In this document: piece after piece, positions 24,755 through 31,948 of the stretch
Numbering within the stretch: position 1 is the stretch's first letter
Layout of the letters: each line of letters begins with the position of its first letter
Assembly: GCA_947165195.1 (NCBI GenBank)
Contig: CAMUZJ010000002.1
Coordinates: 1 to 35,227 of the forward strand
Source: an uncultured Bacillota bacterium
Lineage (GTDB): Bacteria > Bacillota_I > Bacilli_A > RF39 > UBA660
Length of the DNA stretch: 35,227 nt
Reading direction: 5' to 3'
The notes under the pieces: model-generated
Told to the model about the DNA's origin: nothing
Databases searched by the model: none
Seen by the model: only the letters and a program-made list of their open reading frames with translations
Program-made: the position numbers and the translations under genes

Positions 24755-25444
24755 ATGGATGAATTCAATCAAAAAAAGAGAACTTCTAAAGGGTTAATAG
24801 CACTTATTGGTGTTCTTTCTTTATCGGTTGTAGGTATGGGAACATATATCGCATATGATAAGGGCTATATCTTTGGAAAAGATACTCATAGTAGTAGTGA
24901 AAGTGATGATACTACAAAAAAAACAGAGGAAGTTACTGATAATTCTAAGGTTCAAAAAGAAGATATTTCTATATCGGAAGCTATTGAATTAGGACAAAAT
25001 TTATGGGAGTATGCATATGATACTTTTTGGGGAAAAGATACAGTATGGAAAAGACATACTATACCTGGAGAAATGGGTTCCCCTATTGTTTGTGATACAA
25101 CTGCCAATGAAGTTAAAGTTAAGTTTACATCTGATTTTAAGGCTACATCATGTCCTACTGATGGTACTGTGACTGGTGTAGAGTGTGCTACTCTTACTTT
25201 GGATGATTTTACTTCTTTTGGATGTAATTCTCCTGGAAGAGGAGCTATACAAACTTATATTGATACTACTTTAAGTGTTAGTAATATAAGTGAAGATGAA
25301 ATAACTTTTGTTGCAACATCTAATTATTGTAATTCAAGTTGGTGCAGTAATGGAAAAGTGGTTTCTAGTACAGTTAGTAAAGACTTTGTTATTAAAAAAG
25401 TAAATGGAAATTGGCTAATTTCGAATTTTTATATACCAAATTAA
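24755..25444 (+). CDS. Single-pass membrane protein with six-cysteine external domain, unknown function
   Basis: A 229-residue protein with a short basic N-terminus, one membrane helix (about 14-35), a Ser/Thr/Asp/Lys-rich linker (about 43-70) and an extracellular domain from about 72 to the end. That domain has exactly six cysteines (in IVCDT, ATSCPT, VECATL, FGCNS, NYCNS, SWCSN), an even number compatible with disulfides, and ends in NGNWLISNFYIPN. I do not recognise the family. The ribosome site is GAAAGGAAG. It has its own promoter and a very strong terminator, so it is monocistronic. Confidence 0.75.
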   Translation: MDEFNQKKRTSKGLIALIGVLSLSVVGMGTYIAYDKGYIFGKDTHSSSESDDTTKKTEEVTDNSKVQKEDISISEAIELGQNLWEYAYDTFWGKDTVWKRHTIPGEMGSPIVCDTTANEVKVKFTSDFKATSCPTDGTVTGVECATLTLDDFTSFGCNSPGRGAIQTYIDTTLSVSNISEDEITFVATSNYCNSSWCSNGKVVSSTVSKDFVIKKVNGNWLISNFYIPN

Positions 25445-25483
25445 AACACAGTCACTTCAATTATTGGAAGTGACTGTGTTTTT
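25443..25483. terminator. Strong, probably bidirectional terminator
   Basis: A perfect stem of about 16 bp, with ACACAGTCACTTC on the left (ending 25458) and GAAGTGACTGTGT on the right (starting 25467), has AAAA on its left and TTTTT on its right. It serves the plus-strand gene ending at 25444 and the minus-strand small gene ending at 25482. Stop codons of both overlap its edges. Confidence 0.9.
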
Positions 25484-25616
25484 AGAAGTTGCGATTATTT
25501 CCGTTGTTATTAAATAAGAAGAAAAGAATAAATATAATAATAATTATCCAAATCCAACTTATATTGTTACGATCGTTTTGGCAGCAACAATAAGGTTGAT
25601 ATCCATATCCGTACAT
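25482..25616 (-). CDS. Small membrane peptide (44 aa) with N-terminal Gly-Tyr and triple Cys
   Basis: A short gene on the minus strand with a good AAAGGAG site seven bases before the ATG at 25616-25614. The peptide begins MYGYGYQPYCCCQNDRNN, has one membrane helix rich in Ile and Phe (about residues 21-35, between WIW and LF), and ends NNNGNNRNF. The GYGY start followed by one helix recalls the small YjcZ-like proteins of Bacilli, but the CCC motif and Asn-rich tail are not part of that pattern as I know it. A TATAAT lies 21 bases upstream. It ends in a shared terminator. Likely a real gene, with unknown function. Confidence 0.7.
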   Translation of the reverse strand: MYGYGYQPYCCCQNDRNNISWIWIIIIIFILFFLFNNNGNNRNF

Positions 25617-25636
25617 ATATATTCTCCTTTCTGTAT

Positions 25637-25642
25637 ATTATA
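25637..25642 (-). promoter_or_regulatory. -10 box of the small membrane peptide gene
   Basis: A perfect TATAAT on the minus strand (25642-25637). The -35 region is not convincing. Confidence 0.45.
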
Positions 25643-25736
25643 TTAGAATAGTCTAATTTGTGTTATTGTATTAACCTAAAAATATAAGAATAGGAGTATA
25701 CCCTCATTATTTTATTTCTATTACATAAAATACAAT

Positions 25737-26120
25737 ATGACAAATGAAGAACTAGAAAAAAAATTAAAACAGTTGAATATAGAAGATTTAATATGGCTAA
25801 TTTATATAGGAATCATTATAATGAGTTGGTATTATAATTCATTAGAAAGAAAATATTATGTATATAATGATATAAAAAGTAAGGAAAAATATAGAAAAAT
25901 TATTCAATTAATCTTTTCTATATTAATAGTTGTATATATATACTTTTTAAAAGATGCTTTTGATGATTATAGAAATTTAAAAGAAACAGACTCTTATCAG
26001 AAAAGAAGATTGGTTACTTTATCCTTTATTGGATCATTGTTGATCGCAATTAGTGGTTTTATTTTTCTATATATAGCATTAGTAGATGAAGATTTAAATG
26101 TAGAGTTAGCTTTTAATTAA
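25737..26120 (+). CDS. Small three-helix membrane protein, unknown function
   Basis: 127 residues with three probable membrane helices (about 17-33, 57-75 and 92-114) separated by charged loops; it begins MTNEELEKKLKQLNIEDL. I do not recognise a family. The start is uncertain: no ribosome site is next to this ATG, and the nearest AGGAG (25693-25697) is about 40 bases upstream in a stretch that stays open in the same frame but has no usual start codon. No terminator is seen before the next promoter. Confidence 0.55.
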   Translation: MTNEELEKKLKQLNIEDLIWLIYIGIIIMSWYYNSLERKYYVYNDIKSKEKYRKIIQLIFSILIVVYIYFLKDAFDDYRNLKETDSYQKRRLVTLSFIGSLLIAISGFIFLYIALVDEDLNVELAFN

Positions 26121-26168
26121 TATAAGTGTTTATAGAATGATCTTTTGGTTATACTAAAAGTAGTGATT

Positions 26169-26197
26169 TTGACAAGTTATAAACTATATGATATCAT
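26169..26197 (+). promoter_or_regulatory. Promoter of the NlpC/P60 gene
   Basis: TTGACA (26169-26174), a 17-bp spacer and TATCAT (26192-26197). It shows that an earlier in-frame ATG at 26188 lies inside the promoter and cannot be the start. Confidence 0.75.
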
Positions 26198-26220
26198 TAC
26201 AAGTGCCCAGGAGGTTTTTT

Positions 26221-27249
26221 ATGAATAATAAAGATGAGTCGATTAGGCTTGGAGTAACAATTATTGAATTGGTTTTGATATTGTTAGGTGTTTTGGGATA
26301 TATTATTTTTTATAATTATATTTATACAAAATTAAGTGTAAAAGTGGATACAACAAAAGTCATTGAATATGGTTCTAAAAAATATGATTTAAATGATTTT
26401 ATAGTTAGTAGTAATGGAAATGTAAAAGATATTTTAGATAAGTTGGATACTTCTGTTGTAGGGGAACATACTATTAATGTTATTGTAGAAAAATTTAATA
26501 TTTCAAAAGTAGTTCCTATTTTAGTAAATGTTGTTGATAAGTCTGCACCTGTTATTGAATTGAAAGAAAAGGAAATTACTATAGAACAGGGAGAGGATTA
26601 TGATTTACTAACTAATATATCTTCTGTTACTGATGATGTGGATGGAGATTTAACTTATCAAGTAAAAGAAATAGTAGATGAAAATATAGATATTAATTAT
26701 TATACTGTTCGAAGTGATTTCAATAATGCTTCTGCTGGTAGTTATGAAGTAGAGGTAAAAGCTGTAGATAAATCTAATAACACTAGTATAGAAAAGTTTG
26801 TTATTAATGTAGAAGAACCTGAGCCAGAGCCTGTATTTAAACCTAGCTATTATGCTCCTGCTTTAACGAATGCAAAGGGTAGTGATTTGGTTAATACTGC
26901 TTACTCTTTATTAGGTAGTCCTTATGTTTCTGGTGGTACTACTCCATCAGGATTTGATTGTAGTGGATTTGTGCAATATGTATATGCTTTAAATGGAATT
27001 AGTATTAGTAGAAGCACATATACGCAAGCTAATGATGGTGTAGGAGTAAACTATGAGGATGCACAACCGGGGGATATATTATTATGGGGATATAGTAATG
27101 GTACGATTACACATTCTGCACTATATATTGGAAATGATTTAATGATACATGCTGCTAATCCATCAACAGGGGTTATTCAAAGTAGTATTTCTGGATGGAC
27201 TAGAGGATCAGATGTACAAGTTTTATATGTTAGAAGAGTTGTTTCTTAA
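26221..27249 (+). CDS. Membrane-anchored NlpC/P60 cell-wall endopeptidase
   Basis: NlpC/P60 enzymes cut peptide stems of peptidoglycan, usually between D-Glu and the diamino acid. The 342-residue protein starts at 26221 after CAGGAGG. It has one membrane helix (about 12-35), a beta-sandwich Ig-like or DUF5011-type part (about 105-198, with SAPVIELKEKEITIEQGEDY and VTDDVDGDLTY), a short Glu/Pro linker (EEPEPEPVFKP) and the C-terminal papain-like domain. The catalytic residues are C247 in GFDCSGFVQYVY, H298 in THSALYIG and H310 in MIHAANP. It probably acts outside the cell on its own wall, during growth or separation. Confidence 0.92.
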   Translation: MNNKDESIRLGVTIIELVLILLGVLGYIIFYNYIYTKLSVKVDTTKVIEYGSKKYDLNDFIVSSNGNVKDILDKLDTSVVGEHTINVIVEKFNISKVVPILVNVVDKSAPVIELKEKEITIEQGEDYDLLTNISSVTDDVDGDLTYQVKEIVDENIDINYYTVRSDFNNASAGSYEVEVKAVDKSNNTSIEKFVINVEEPEPEPVFKPSYYAPALTNAKGSDLVNTAYSLLGSPYVSGGTTPSGFDCSGFVQYVYALNGISISRSTYTQANDGVGVNYEDAQPGDILLWGYSNGTITHSALYIGNDLMIHAANPSTGVIQSSISGWTRGSDVQVLYVRRVVS

Positions 27250-27302
27250 AAAAATTGTATAATTTTAATTTTATTGTTTATCCTATTTTTAGGAGGTAAA
27301 AT

Positions 27303-27506
27303 ATGGAAACTATACAAAAAATTTTATTGGTAATGACAATTGTAGGTGCTCTTAATTGGGGATTAGTTGGATTGTTTGATATGAATCTAGTATCTTCATT
27401 ATTTGGAACTGCAACGTTTATTACTAAATTGATTTATACTTTAATTGCAATCGCTGGTATTGTAAATATAGGTATTTTATTTAATAATATAGAAGAGACA
27501 GACTAG
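27303..27506 (+). CDS. DUF378 family small membrane protein
   Basis: A 67-residue protein with two membrane helices. LVMTIVGALNWGLVGLFDMNLVSSLFG (broken here at 9-35) is the signature of DUF378 (YuzA-like), whose role is unknown. AGGAGG stands before the ATG, and its 5' part can pair with CCTA just upstream (27282-27293), a weak hairpin that may reduce translation. A TATAAT at 27258-27263 could be its -10 box, without a clear -35 box. Confidence 0.85.
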   Translation: METIQKILLVMTIVGALNWGLVGLFDMNLVSSLFGTATFITKLIYTLIAIAGIVNIGILFNNIEETD

Positions 27507-27520
27507 TTTTTGTCTTTTTT
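27493..27520 (+). terminator. Terminator of the DUF378 gene
   Basis: AGACA/TGTCT (27496-27500 and 27511-27515), extended by a G-U and A-T pairs, is followed by a T-run. The loop is 10 nt and contains the stop codon. Confidence 0.65.
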
Positions 27521-27599
27521 TAATCGTATTTTTCATCCTAATTTTGGAATTAAAAAAAAAGAAAAATGTAGAAATAAAACGAAAAGTTAAGAGATAATC

Positions 27600-27628
27600 T
27601 TGTTATATTTTTTGTAAAATGTTATCAT
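27600..27628 (+). promoter_or_regulatory. Promoter of the cda operon
   Basis: TTGTTA (27600-27605), a 17-bp spacer and TATCAT (27623-27628), with TGT just before the -10 box (extended form). Confidence 0.65.
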
Positions 27629-27653
27629 ATTATTAAGAATAGAGGTGTAATTA

Positions 27654-27986
27654 ATGGATTTTGTAATAGTTTTTTTTAGAGATGTATTAGATGGTCCCTT
27701 ATATATAGCTATTGCAGTTATTAACTCTATATTGATATGTTCATGTATAGGCTATTTAGGTGAACAACATCTTAATAGAAAAAAATTACAGGCAGATTTT
27801 AAAAGTACGTATGCTAATATAAATAATAATGCGGTTAGCACTGCAAATGTCGCAGAACAACAACTTCAACAACAGGTAGTTACTCAACAGCCAGTACAAC
27901 AACAAGTTCAGTATGTAGAGCAGACACCTGTTACACAAGTAGTGCAACAGCAACAACCAAATACAACTAATAATCAGGTACAATAA
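27654..27986 (+). CDS. Q-rich membrane protein, first gene of the c-di-AMP operon
   Basis: A 110-residue protein with one or two membrane segments at its N-terminus (about 4-36, ending ICSCIGYLG), a basic stretch (HLNRKKLQADFK), then a low-complexity tail (about 58-110) of Gln, Val, Thr and Asn: QQLQQQVV, QQPVQQQVQ and QVVQQQQPN. The tail is probably disordered. Which side of the membrane it is on is not certain; the basic stretch suggests the cytoplasm. It is 17 bp before cdaA with no terminator, under the same promoter. I know no such partner in the standard cdaA-cdaR-glmM operon. Function unknown. Confidence 0.75.
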   Translation: MDFVIVFFRDVLDGPLYIAIAVINSILICSCIGYLGEQHLNRKKLQADFKSTYANINNNAVSTANVAEQQLQQQVVTQQPVQQQVQYVEQTPVTQVVQQQQPNTTNNQVQ

Positions 27987-28003
27987 TATAGGGAGATGAT
28001 TAA

Positions 28004-28834
28004 ATGTCTATTACAATGACTGATTTTTTTACTATTTTAAGACAATCGATTGATATACTTATTGTTTGGTTTATATTTTATTATATTCTAAAACACGTAA
28101 AAAATAATTTAAAATTAACTTTATTATTTAAAGGGGTATTTTTCATTATTCTTTTGAAAATAGTTAGCCATATATTTGGATTTGTTACTGTTGAATTATT
28201 ATTAGAGTATGTAATTCAATGGGGACCAATTGCTTTAATAGTTATTTTTCAACCAGAAATTAGAACAATACTAGAGCAATTAGGAAGAAGTCAATTACTA
28301 GGAAGGCATAAAGTTCTAACTGTAGATGAACGTGAACGTATGGTTTATGAAATGGTAAATGCTATTGATTACTTAAGAAAAGAAAGAATTGGTGCAATTA
28401 TAGTTATTGAAAGAGATATTAGTTTAGCAAACTATATTGATAAAGCTAAGAAACTATATGCGGATTTATCAAGTGACTTGTTAATCGCTATCTTTTATCA
28501 AGGAAATCCATTACATGATGGTGGGGTAATTATTCAAGGAGATAGAATTACTTGTGCAGGAGCAGTTTTTCCAACAAGTAATAGTCCAAAGATTAATAGA
28601 AGACTAGGAACAAGACATAGAGCAGCTTTAGGACTTGCTGAAGAAACAGATGCTATTTGTATTGTAGTATCAGAGGAAACTGGTAGAGTAAGTATTGCTA
28701 TGAAAGGTGATATGTTATATAACTTAAGTCTTGATGATGTTAGAATGTTACTAATTGATGAATTAAAACCTAAACAAAATGTAGATGAGGATAATTTATT
28801 AGATGAGGAAGAGATATATGAAGAAAATAAGTAG
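28004..28834 (+). CDS. cdaA: Diadenylate cyclase CdaA
   Basis: Membrane enzyme that makes c-di-AMP from two ATP, controlling potassium, osmotic and cell-wall balance. The 276 residues have three N-terminal membrane helices (about 13-30, 38-58 and 63-82), then the DAC domain starting FQPEIRTILEQLGR. The active-site motif that is normally DGA reads DGG here (172-174, in NPLHDGGVIIQGD), while the RHR motif (204-206, GTRHRAALG) is intact. A GGGAGATGA site precedes the ATG. Its end overlaps cdaR by 17 bases. glmM, the usual third gene, does not follow. Confidence 0.96.
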   Translation: MSITMTDFFTILRQSIDILIVWFIFYYILKHVKNNLKLTLLFKGVFFIILLKIVSHIFGFVTVELLLEYVIQWGPIALIVIFQPEIRTILEQLGRSQLLGRHKVLTVDERERMVYEMVNAIDYLRKERIGAIIVIERDISLANYIDKAKKLYADLSSDLLIAIFYQGNPLHDGGVIIQGDRITCAGAVFPTSNSPKINRRLGTRHRAALGLAEETDAICIVVSEETGRVSIAMKGDMLYNLSLDDVRMLLIDELKPKQNVDEDNLLDEEEIYEENK

Positions 28835-30173
28835 AGTATTTTTAAAATTATTTAAACTTATTGCATCTATTATAGATAAACTACTAGTTACGCCAATAAC
28901 TAGATTTATTCTATGGTTTATGAACTTATTTGGAAAGAATGCTAAATCTTTTGATAAATTTCTTAGTAAAAAGTCCACTTTATTAGTTGTTAGTTTAATT
29001 CTTGCTTATATAACTTTCTTTATGGTTGATAGAGATTCTAATGCTATATTAGATCAATATGCTGAAATTTTATACGATAAGCCAGTAACTGCTGTTTACA
29101 ATGAAGAGTCTTATGTAGTAGAAGGTTTACCTGAAAGTGTAGATATTACTCTAGTTGGTCAAAAAAGACATATATTTTTAGCAAAACAATCTCCTTCTCA
29201 AGGAGTTTCAGTTGACTTAACTGGATTATCTACAGGAAATCATAAAGTAAAATTAAAATATACACAAGCTTTAAAATCTTTAGATTATAAATTGGATCCT
29301 TCTACGGTTACAGTAACTATTTATGAAAAAGAAAGTAAAACTGCTACTTTATCTTATGATATTTTACATCAGGATAATTTAAATTCTAAATTATATATTA
29401 GTAATATTGAACTTGATAGAACTACTGCTATTATAAAAGGAGCAGAATATAAATTAAAACAAGTTGCTACTGTTAAAGCATTAATAGATGTAGATGCTAT
29501 TCCAAGACAACAGGCTGGAGAATTAACATTGAAAGATGTACCTTTAGCTGCTTATGATACTGCTGGAAATAGAGTAGATGTTGAAATTGTTCCAACAAAT
29601 GTAACAGCTAAACTAACAATTACTTCACCAAGTAAAAAAGTTCCTGTAAAAGTAGTTCCAACTGGTACATTGGCATTTGGTAAATCTATTAAATCTTTAA
29701 CGACAGATGTTTCTACGATTACTATTTATGGTACACAAGCAGCAATTGATTCAACAGAGCAAATAGAAGTTCATGTTGATGTTGATAAATTAGATAAAGA
29801 TAAAACGTATAAAGTTACATTGAAAAAACCATCTGGTGTAACAGAGTTAAGCAATAAAACAATTACGGTAAATGTAAATATTGATAACTCAATTACCAAA
29901 GAATTTGAAAACGTAGCCATAGTAACAGAAAATCTTGATCCTAAATATAAAGTTCAAGCTTTAACAGAAGAGGATAGACAAGTAACTGTTGTTGTTAGTG
30001 GTAGTGAAGAAACTGTTAATAAGGTAGATATTTCTTCTATTCATCCATATATTGATTTATCGAACTATGGAGAAGGAACTCATGAAGTAGAAGTAAAAGT
30101 CTCTGGAGATGATCTAAAACTAGGATATTCTTCTAAGACTAAGAAAGTAACTGTTGTTATTTCCGCAAAATAG
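28818..30173 (+). CDS. cdaR: CdaA regulator, YbbR-domain protein
   Basis: CdaR binds CdaA at the membrane and modulates c-di-AMP synthesis. The start at 28818 has GAGGAAGAG at the right distance; the in-frame ATG at 28803 has none. The 451-residue protein has an unusually long cytoplasmic or amphipathic N-terminus (about 1-50, with KLFKLIASIIDKLLVTP), one membrane helix (about 54-72) and then extracellular YbbR-type beta repeats of roughly 80 residues each, four in number by my reading (for example VVEGLPESVDITLVGQ, TNVTAKLTITSPSKKVPV and STITIYGTQAAIDSTEQIEV). Translation is coupled to cdaA by overlap. The stop is inside the terminator stem. Confidence 0.93.
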   Translation: MKKISRVFLKLFKLIASIIDKLLVTPITRFILWFMNLFGKNAKSFDKFLSKKSTLLVVSLILAYITFFMVDRDSNAILDQYAEILYDKPVTAVYNEESYVVEGLPESVDITLVGQKRHIFLAKQSPSQGVSVDLTGLSTGNHKVKLKYTQALKSLDYKLDPSTVTVTIYEKESKTATLSYDILHQDNLNSKLYISNIELDRTTAIIKGAEYKLKQVATVKALIDVDAIPRQQAGELTLKDVPLAAYDTAGNRVDVEIVPTNVTAKLTITSPSKKVPVKVVPTGTLAFGKSIKSLTTDVSTITIYGTQAAIDSTEQIEVHVDVDKLDKDKTYKVTLKKPSGVTELSNKTITVNVNIDNSITKEFENVAIVTENLDPKYKVQALTEEDRQVTVVVSGSEETVNKVDISSIHPYIDLSNYGEGTHEVEVKVSGDDLKLGYSSKTKKVTVVISAK

Positions 30174-30192
30174 GATTTTGCCTATTTTTTTT
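30167..30192 (+). terminator. Terminator of the cda operon
   Basis: A perfect 8-bp stem AAAATAGG/CCTATTTT (30167-30174 and 30181-30188) and an eight-T run. The cdaR stop codon (30171-30173) is in the left arm. Confidence 0.85.
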
Positions 30193-30245
30193 GGAATAAT
30201 TTTATTTAGACCTCATATGTTTTATTAGAATGTTTGGGGTGAAAT

Positions 30246-31241
30246 ATGAAAAAAATATTTTTTTTACTGATTATGGTTTTATTAGTAAGTGGTTGTTCTA
30301 AAGAAAATCAAGAAAATGTTATGAAGAAGTTTGTAAAAACTATACAAAATACAGATTCTTATTATTTATCTGGAGACTTAGAACTTAGAAATAATGATGA
30401 GGTATATAACTATGAAGTAGAAGTCAGTTATGAAAAGAAAAGTTTTTATAAGGTAGCTTTAAAAAATAAGGCAAATGATGCTACACAGATTATTTTAAAA
30501 AATGAAGAAGGAGTATATATTTTGACACCTTCTCTAAACAGAAGCTTTAAATTTCAAAGTGATTGGCCATATAATAATTCTCAAATATATTTATTAAGTG
30601 CACTAGCTAATGATTTAAAAAGTGATAAAGACTTAGAATTTAAGGAAACAGATAAAAACTATATTTTTACTACAAAAGTTAATTATCCAAATAATAAAGA
30701 TTTGGTAAATCAAAAAATTTATTTAAATAAGAAATTAAAATTAAATAAAGTAGTTGTTTATGATAAAGAAGGAGTTCCTTCTATGGAATTAAAAGTAAAA
30801 AAAGTAGATTATTCTCCTTCGTTTAAAGATGACTATTTCAATATAAATACAGTTATGGAAACGTATTCTATAGAGGAAGAAATTGTTCATGAGACAATGA
30901 CTTTGGAAGAGACTATTTATCCGCTTGCATTGCCTACTAATACCATTTTATCTAATGAAGAAAAAATTAAAAAAACAGATGGAGAAAGAATTCTTATGAC
31001 TTTTGAAGGAGACAAACCATTTCTTCTAGTGGAAGAAACTGTTAATGCAGAAGATGAGTTTACCATTATTCCAACTAATGGAGAACCATATAGGTTAATG
31101 GATACATTAGGTGTAATGACAGATAATTCTCTCTCTTGGATTACTAATGGTATAGAATATTATTTAGTTAGTGATGTTTTATCACAAGATGAATTAGTAG
31201 AAATTGCACAGTCTATTTATGTATTACCTACTATGAAATAA
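30246..31241 (+). CDS. Lipoprotein with LolA-like fold, unknown function
   Basis: A 331-residue protein with a lipoprotein signal peptide: FFLLIMVLLVSGC with the modified cysteine at residue 17. The part after it (NVMKKFVKTIQNTDSYYLSGDLELRNNDEVYNYEV, cut here into 32-50 and 51-60) has the helix plus successive antiparallel strands typical of LolA-like or YdcC-type domains. The C-terminal third (about 220-331, with DGERILMTFEGDKPFLLVEE and YLVSDVLSQDELVEIAQS) looks like a further alpha-beta part of DUF4367-like type. It probably sits on the outer face of the membrane. GGGGTG precedes the ATG. No clear promoter was found in the 72 bases after the cdaR terminator. Confidence 0.75.
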   Translation: MKKIFFLLIMVLLVSGCSKENQENVMKKFVKTIQNTDSYYLSGDLELRNNDEVYNYEVEVSYEKKSFYKVALKNKANDATQIILKNEEGVYILTPSLNRSFKFQSDWPYNNSQIYLLSALANDLKSDKDLEFKETDKNYIFTTKVNYPNNKDLVNQKIYLNKKLKLNKVVVYDKEGVPSMELKVKKVDYSPSFKDDYFNINTVMETYSIEEEIVHETMTLEETIYPLALPTNTILSNEEKIKKTDGERILMTFEGDKPFLLVEETVNAEDEFTIIPTNGEPYRLMDTLGVMTDNSLSWITNGIEYYLVSDVLSQDELVEIAQSIYVLPTMK

Positions 31242-31261
31242 GGACTTTACGTTCTTATTTT
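31236..31261 (+). terminator. Weak terminator or hairpin at the end of the lipoprotein gene
   Basis: A 10-bp stem AAATAAGGAC/GTTCTTATTT (31236-31245 and 31251-31260, one G-U) with a short T-run. The stop codon is in the left arm and the loop TTTAC belongs to the next promoter. Confidence 0.55.
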
Positions 31262-31274
31262 GCTATGATATAAT
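31246..31274 (+). promoter_or_regulatory. Promoter of the thioredoxin-like gene
   Basis: TTTACG (31246-31251), a 17-bp spacer and perfect TATAAT (31269-31274), with TGA before the -10 box. The -35 box is in the loop of the previous hairpin. Confidence 0.6.
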
Positions 31275-31292
31275 GAATCAAGGGTGGTATAT

Positions 31293-31856
31293 ATGGCAAA
31301 ATTAAAAAGTACAGGTAATGGTAAAAAAACAACTCAAGTAAAAAGTGTAAAGAGTAAAAGTATAGTTGATGAAAAAGAATTTCAACTTACACCTGAAATG
31401 AGTAAGACTCTTAGGACTAGCATTGTAGTACTACTTATATTTTTCGCATTCTATATAATAGCTACAATAAAATCAGATTATGTGGCACCTAAGAAGAATA
31501 ATCAAAATAAAGAAGCTGATATTCAATATACTGAAATTTTAGCTGGTACTAGTTTTAATAGAACGGAACCAGAATATATAGTAGTTTACTATGATAAAAG
31601 TGATAGTGAAGATGATGAAACTAGTGAATTAGATGAAGCTGTATCTCGTCATCATTCTCCTGATTCGTTTTATACTTGTGATTTAAGTATTGCTTTTAAT
31701 AAACCATATGTTACATCAGAAGAAGCAAATACAAATCCGGAAAACGCTGAACAATTAGCTATAAATGGACCAACAATCATTAAATTTACTGATGGACATG
31801 TTAGTGAATACATACAAGGAAAAGATGAAGTTATTTCATATTTAAATGAGCATTAG
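31293..31856 (+). CDS. Membrane-anchored thioredoxin-fold protein without CxxC
   Basis: A 187-residue protein starting at 31293 after AGGGTGG. It has a Lys/Thr/Ser-rich cytoplasmic N-terminus (1-35), one membrane helix (about 41-60) and an external domain. That domain follows the thioredoxin order: a strand EYIVVYYDK, a helix with SELDEAVSRHH, a strand YTCDLSIAF, then NGPTIIKFTDGHVSEYIQG with the expected cis-proline position (GPT), and a last helix DEVISYLNEH. The active-site CxxC is absent; only one cysteine is present in the domain. It is therefore unlikely to be a redox enzyme and may be a binding or chaperone-like domain. Own promoter and terminator. Confidence 0.7.
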   Translation: MAKLKSTGNGKKTTQVKSVKSKSIVDEKEFQLTPEMSKTLRTSIVVLLIFFAFYIIATIKSDYVAPKKNNQNKEADIQYTEILAGTSFNRTEPEYIVVYYDKSDSEDDETSELDEAVSRHHSPDSFYTCDLSIAFNKPYVTSEEANTNPENAEQLAINGPTIIKFTDGHVSEYIQGKDEVISYLNEH

Positions 31857-31862
31857 GAAAAG

Positions 31863-31887
31863 AAAGGACATTGGATATGTCTTTTTT
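31863..31887 (+). terminator. Terminator of the thioredoxin-like gene
   Basis: The stem GACAT/ATGTC (31867-31871 and 31877-31881), extended by a G-U and three A-T pairs, runs into T6. Confidence 0.7.
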
Positions 31888-31948
31888 CTATATTTAAAAA
31901 TTATTCAATATGTGGTATGATAATAATATAATATAAGAGGTGATAGTG

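Noticed and set aside
26188..26220. Earlier in-frame start for the NlpC/P60 gene
   Set aside because: The ATG lies within the promoter (-10 box 26192-26197); 26221 has CAGGAGG.
27786..27983. Minus-strand frame opposite the Q-rich tail
   Set aside because: Leu-rich product is the complement of CAA/CAG repeats.
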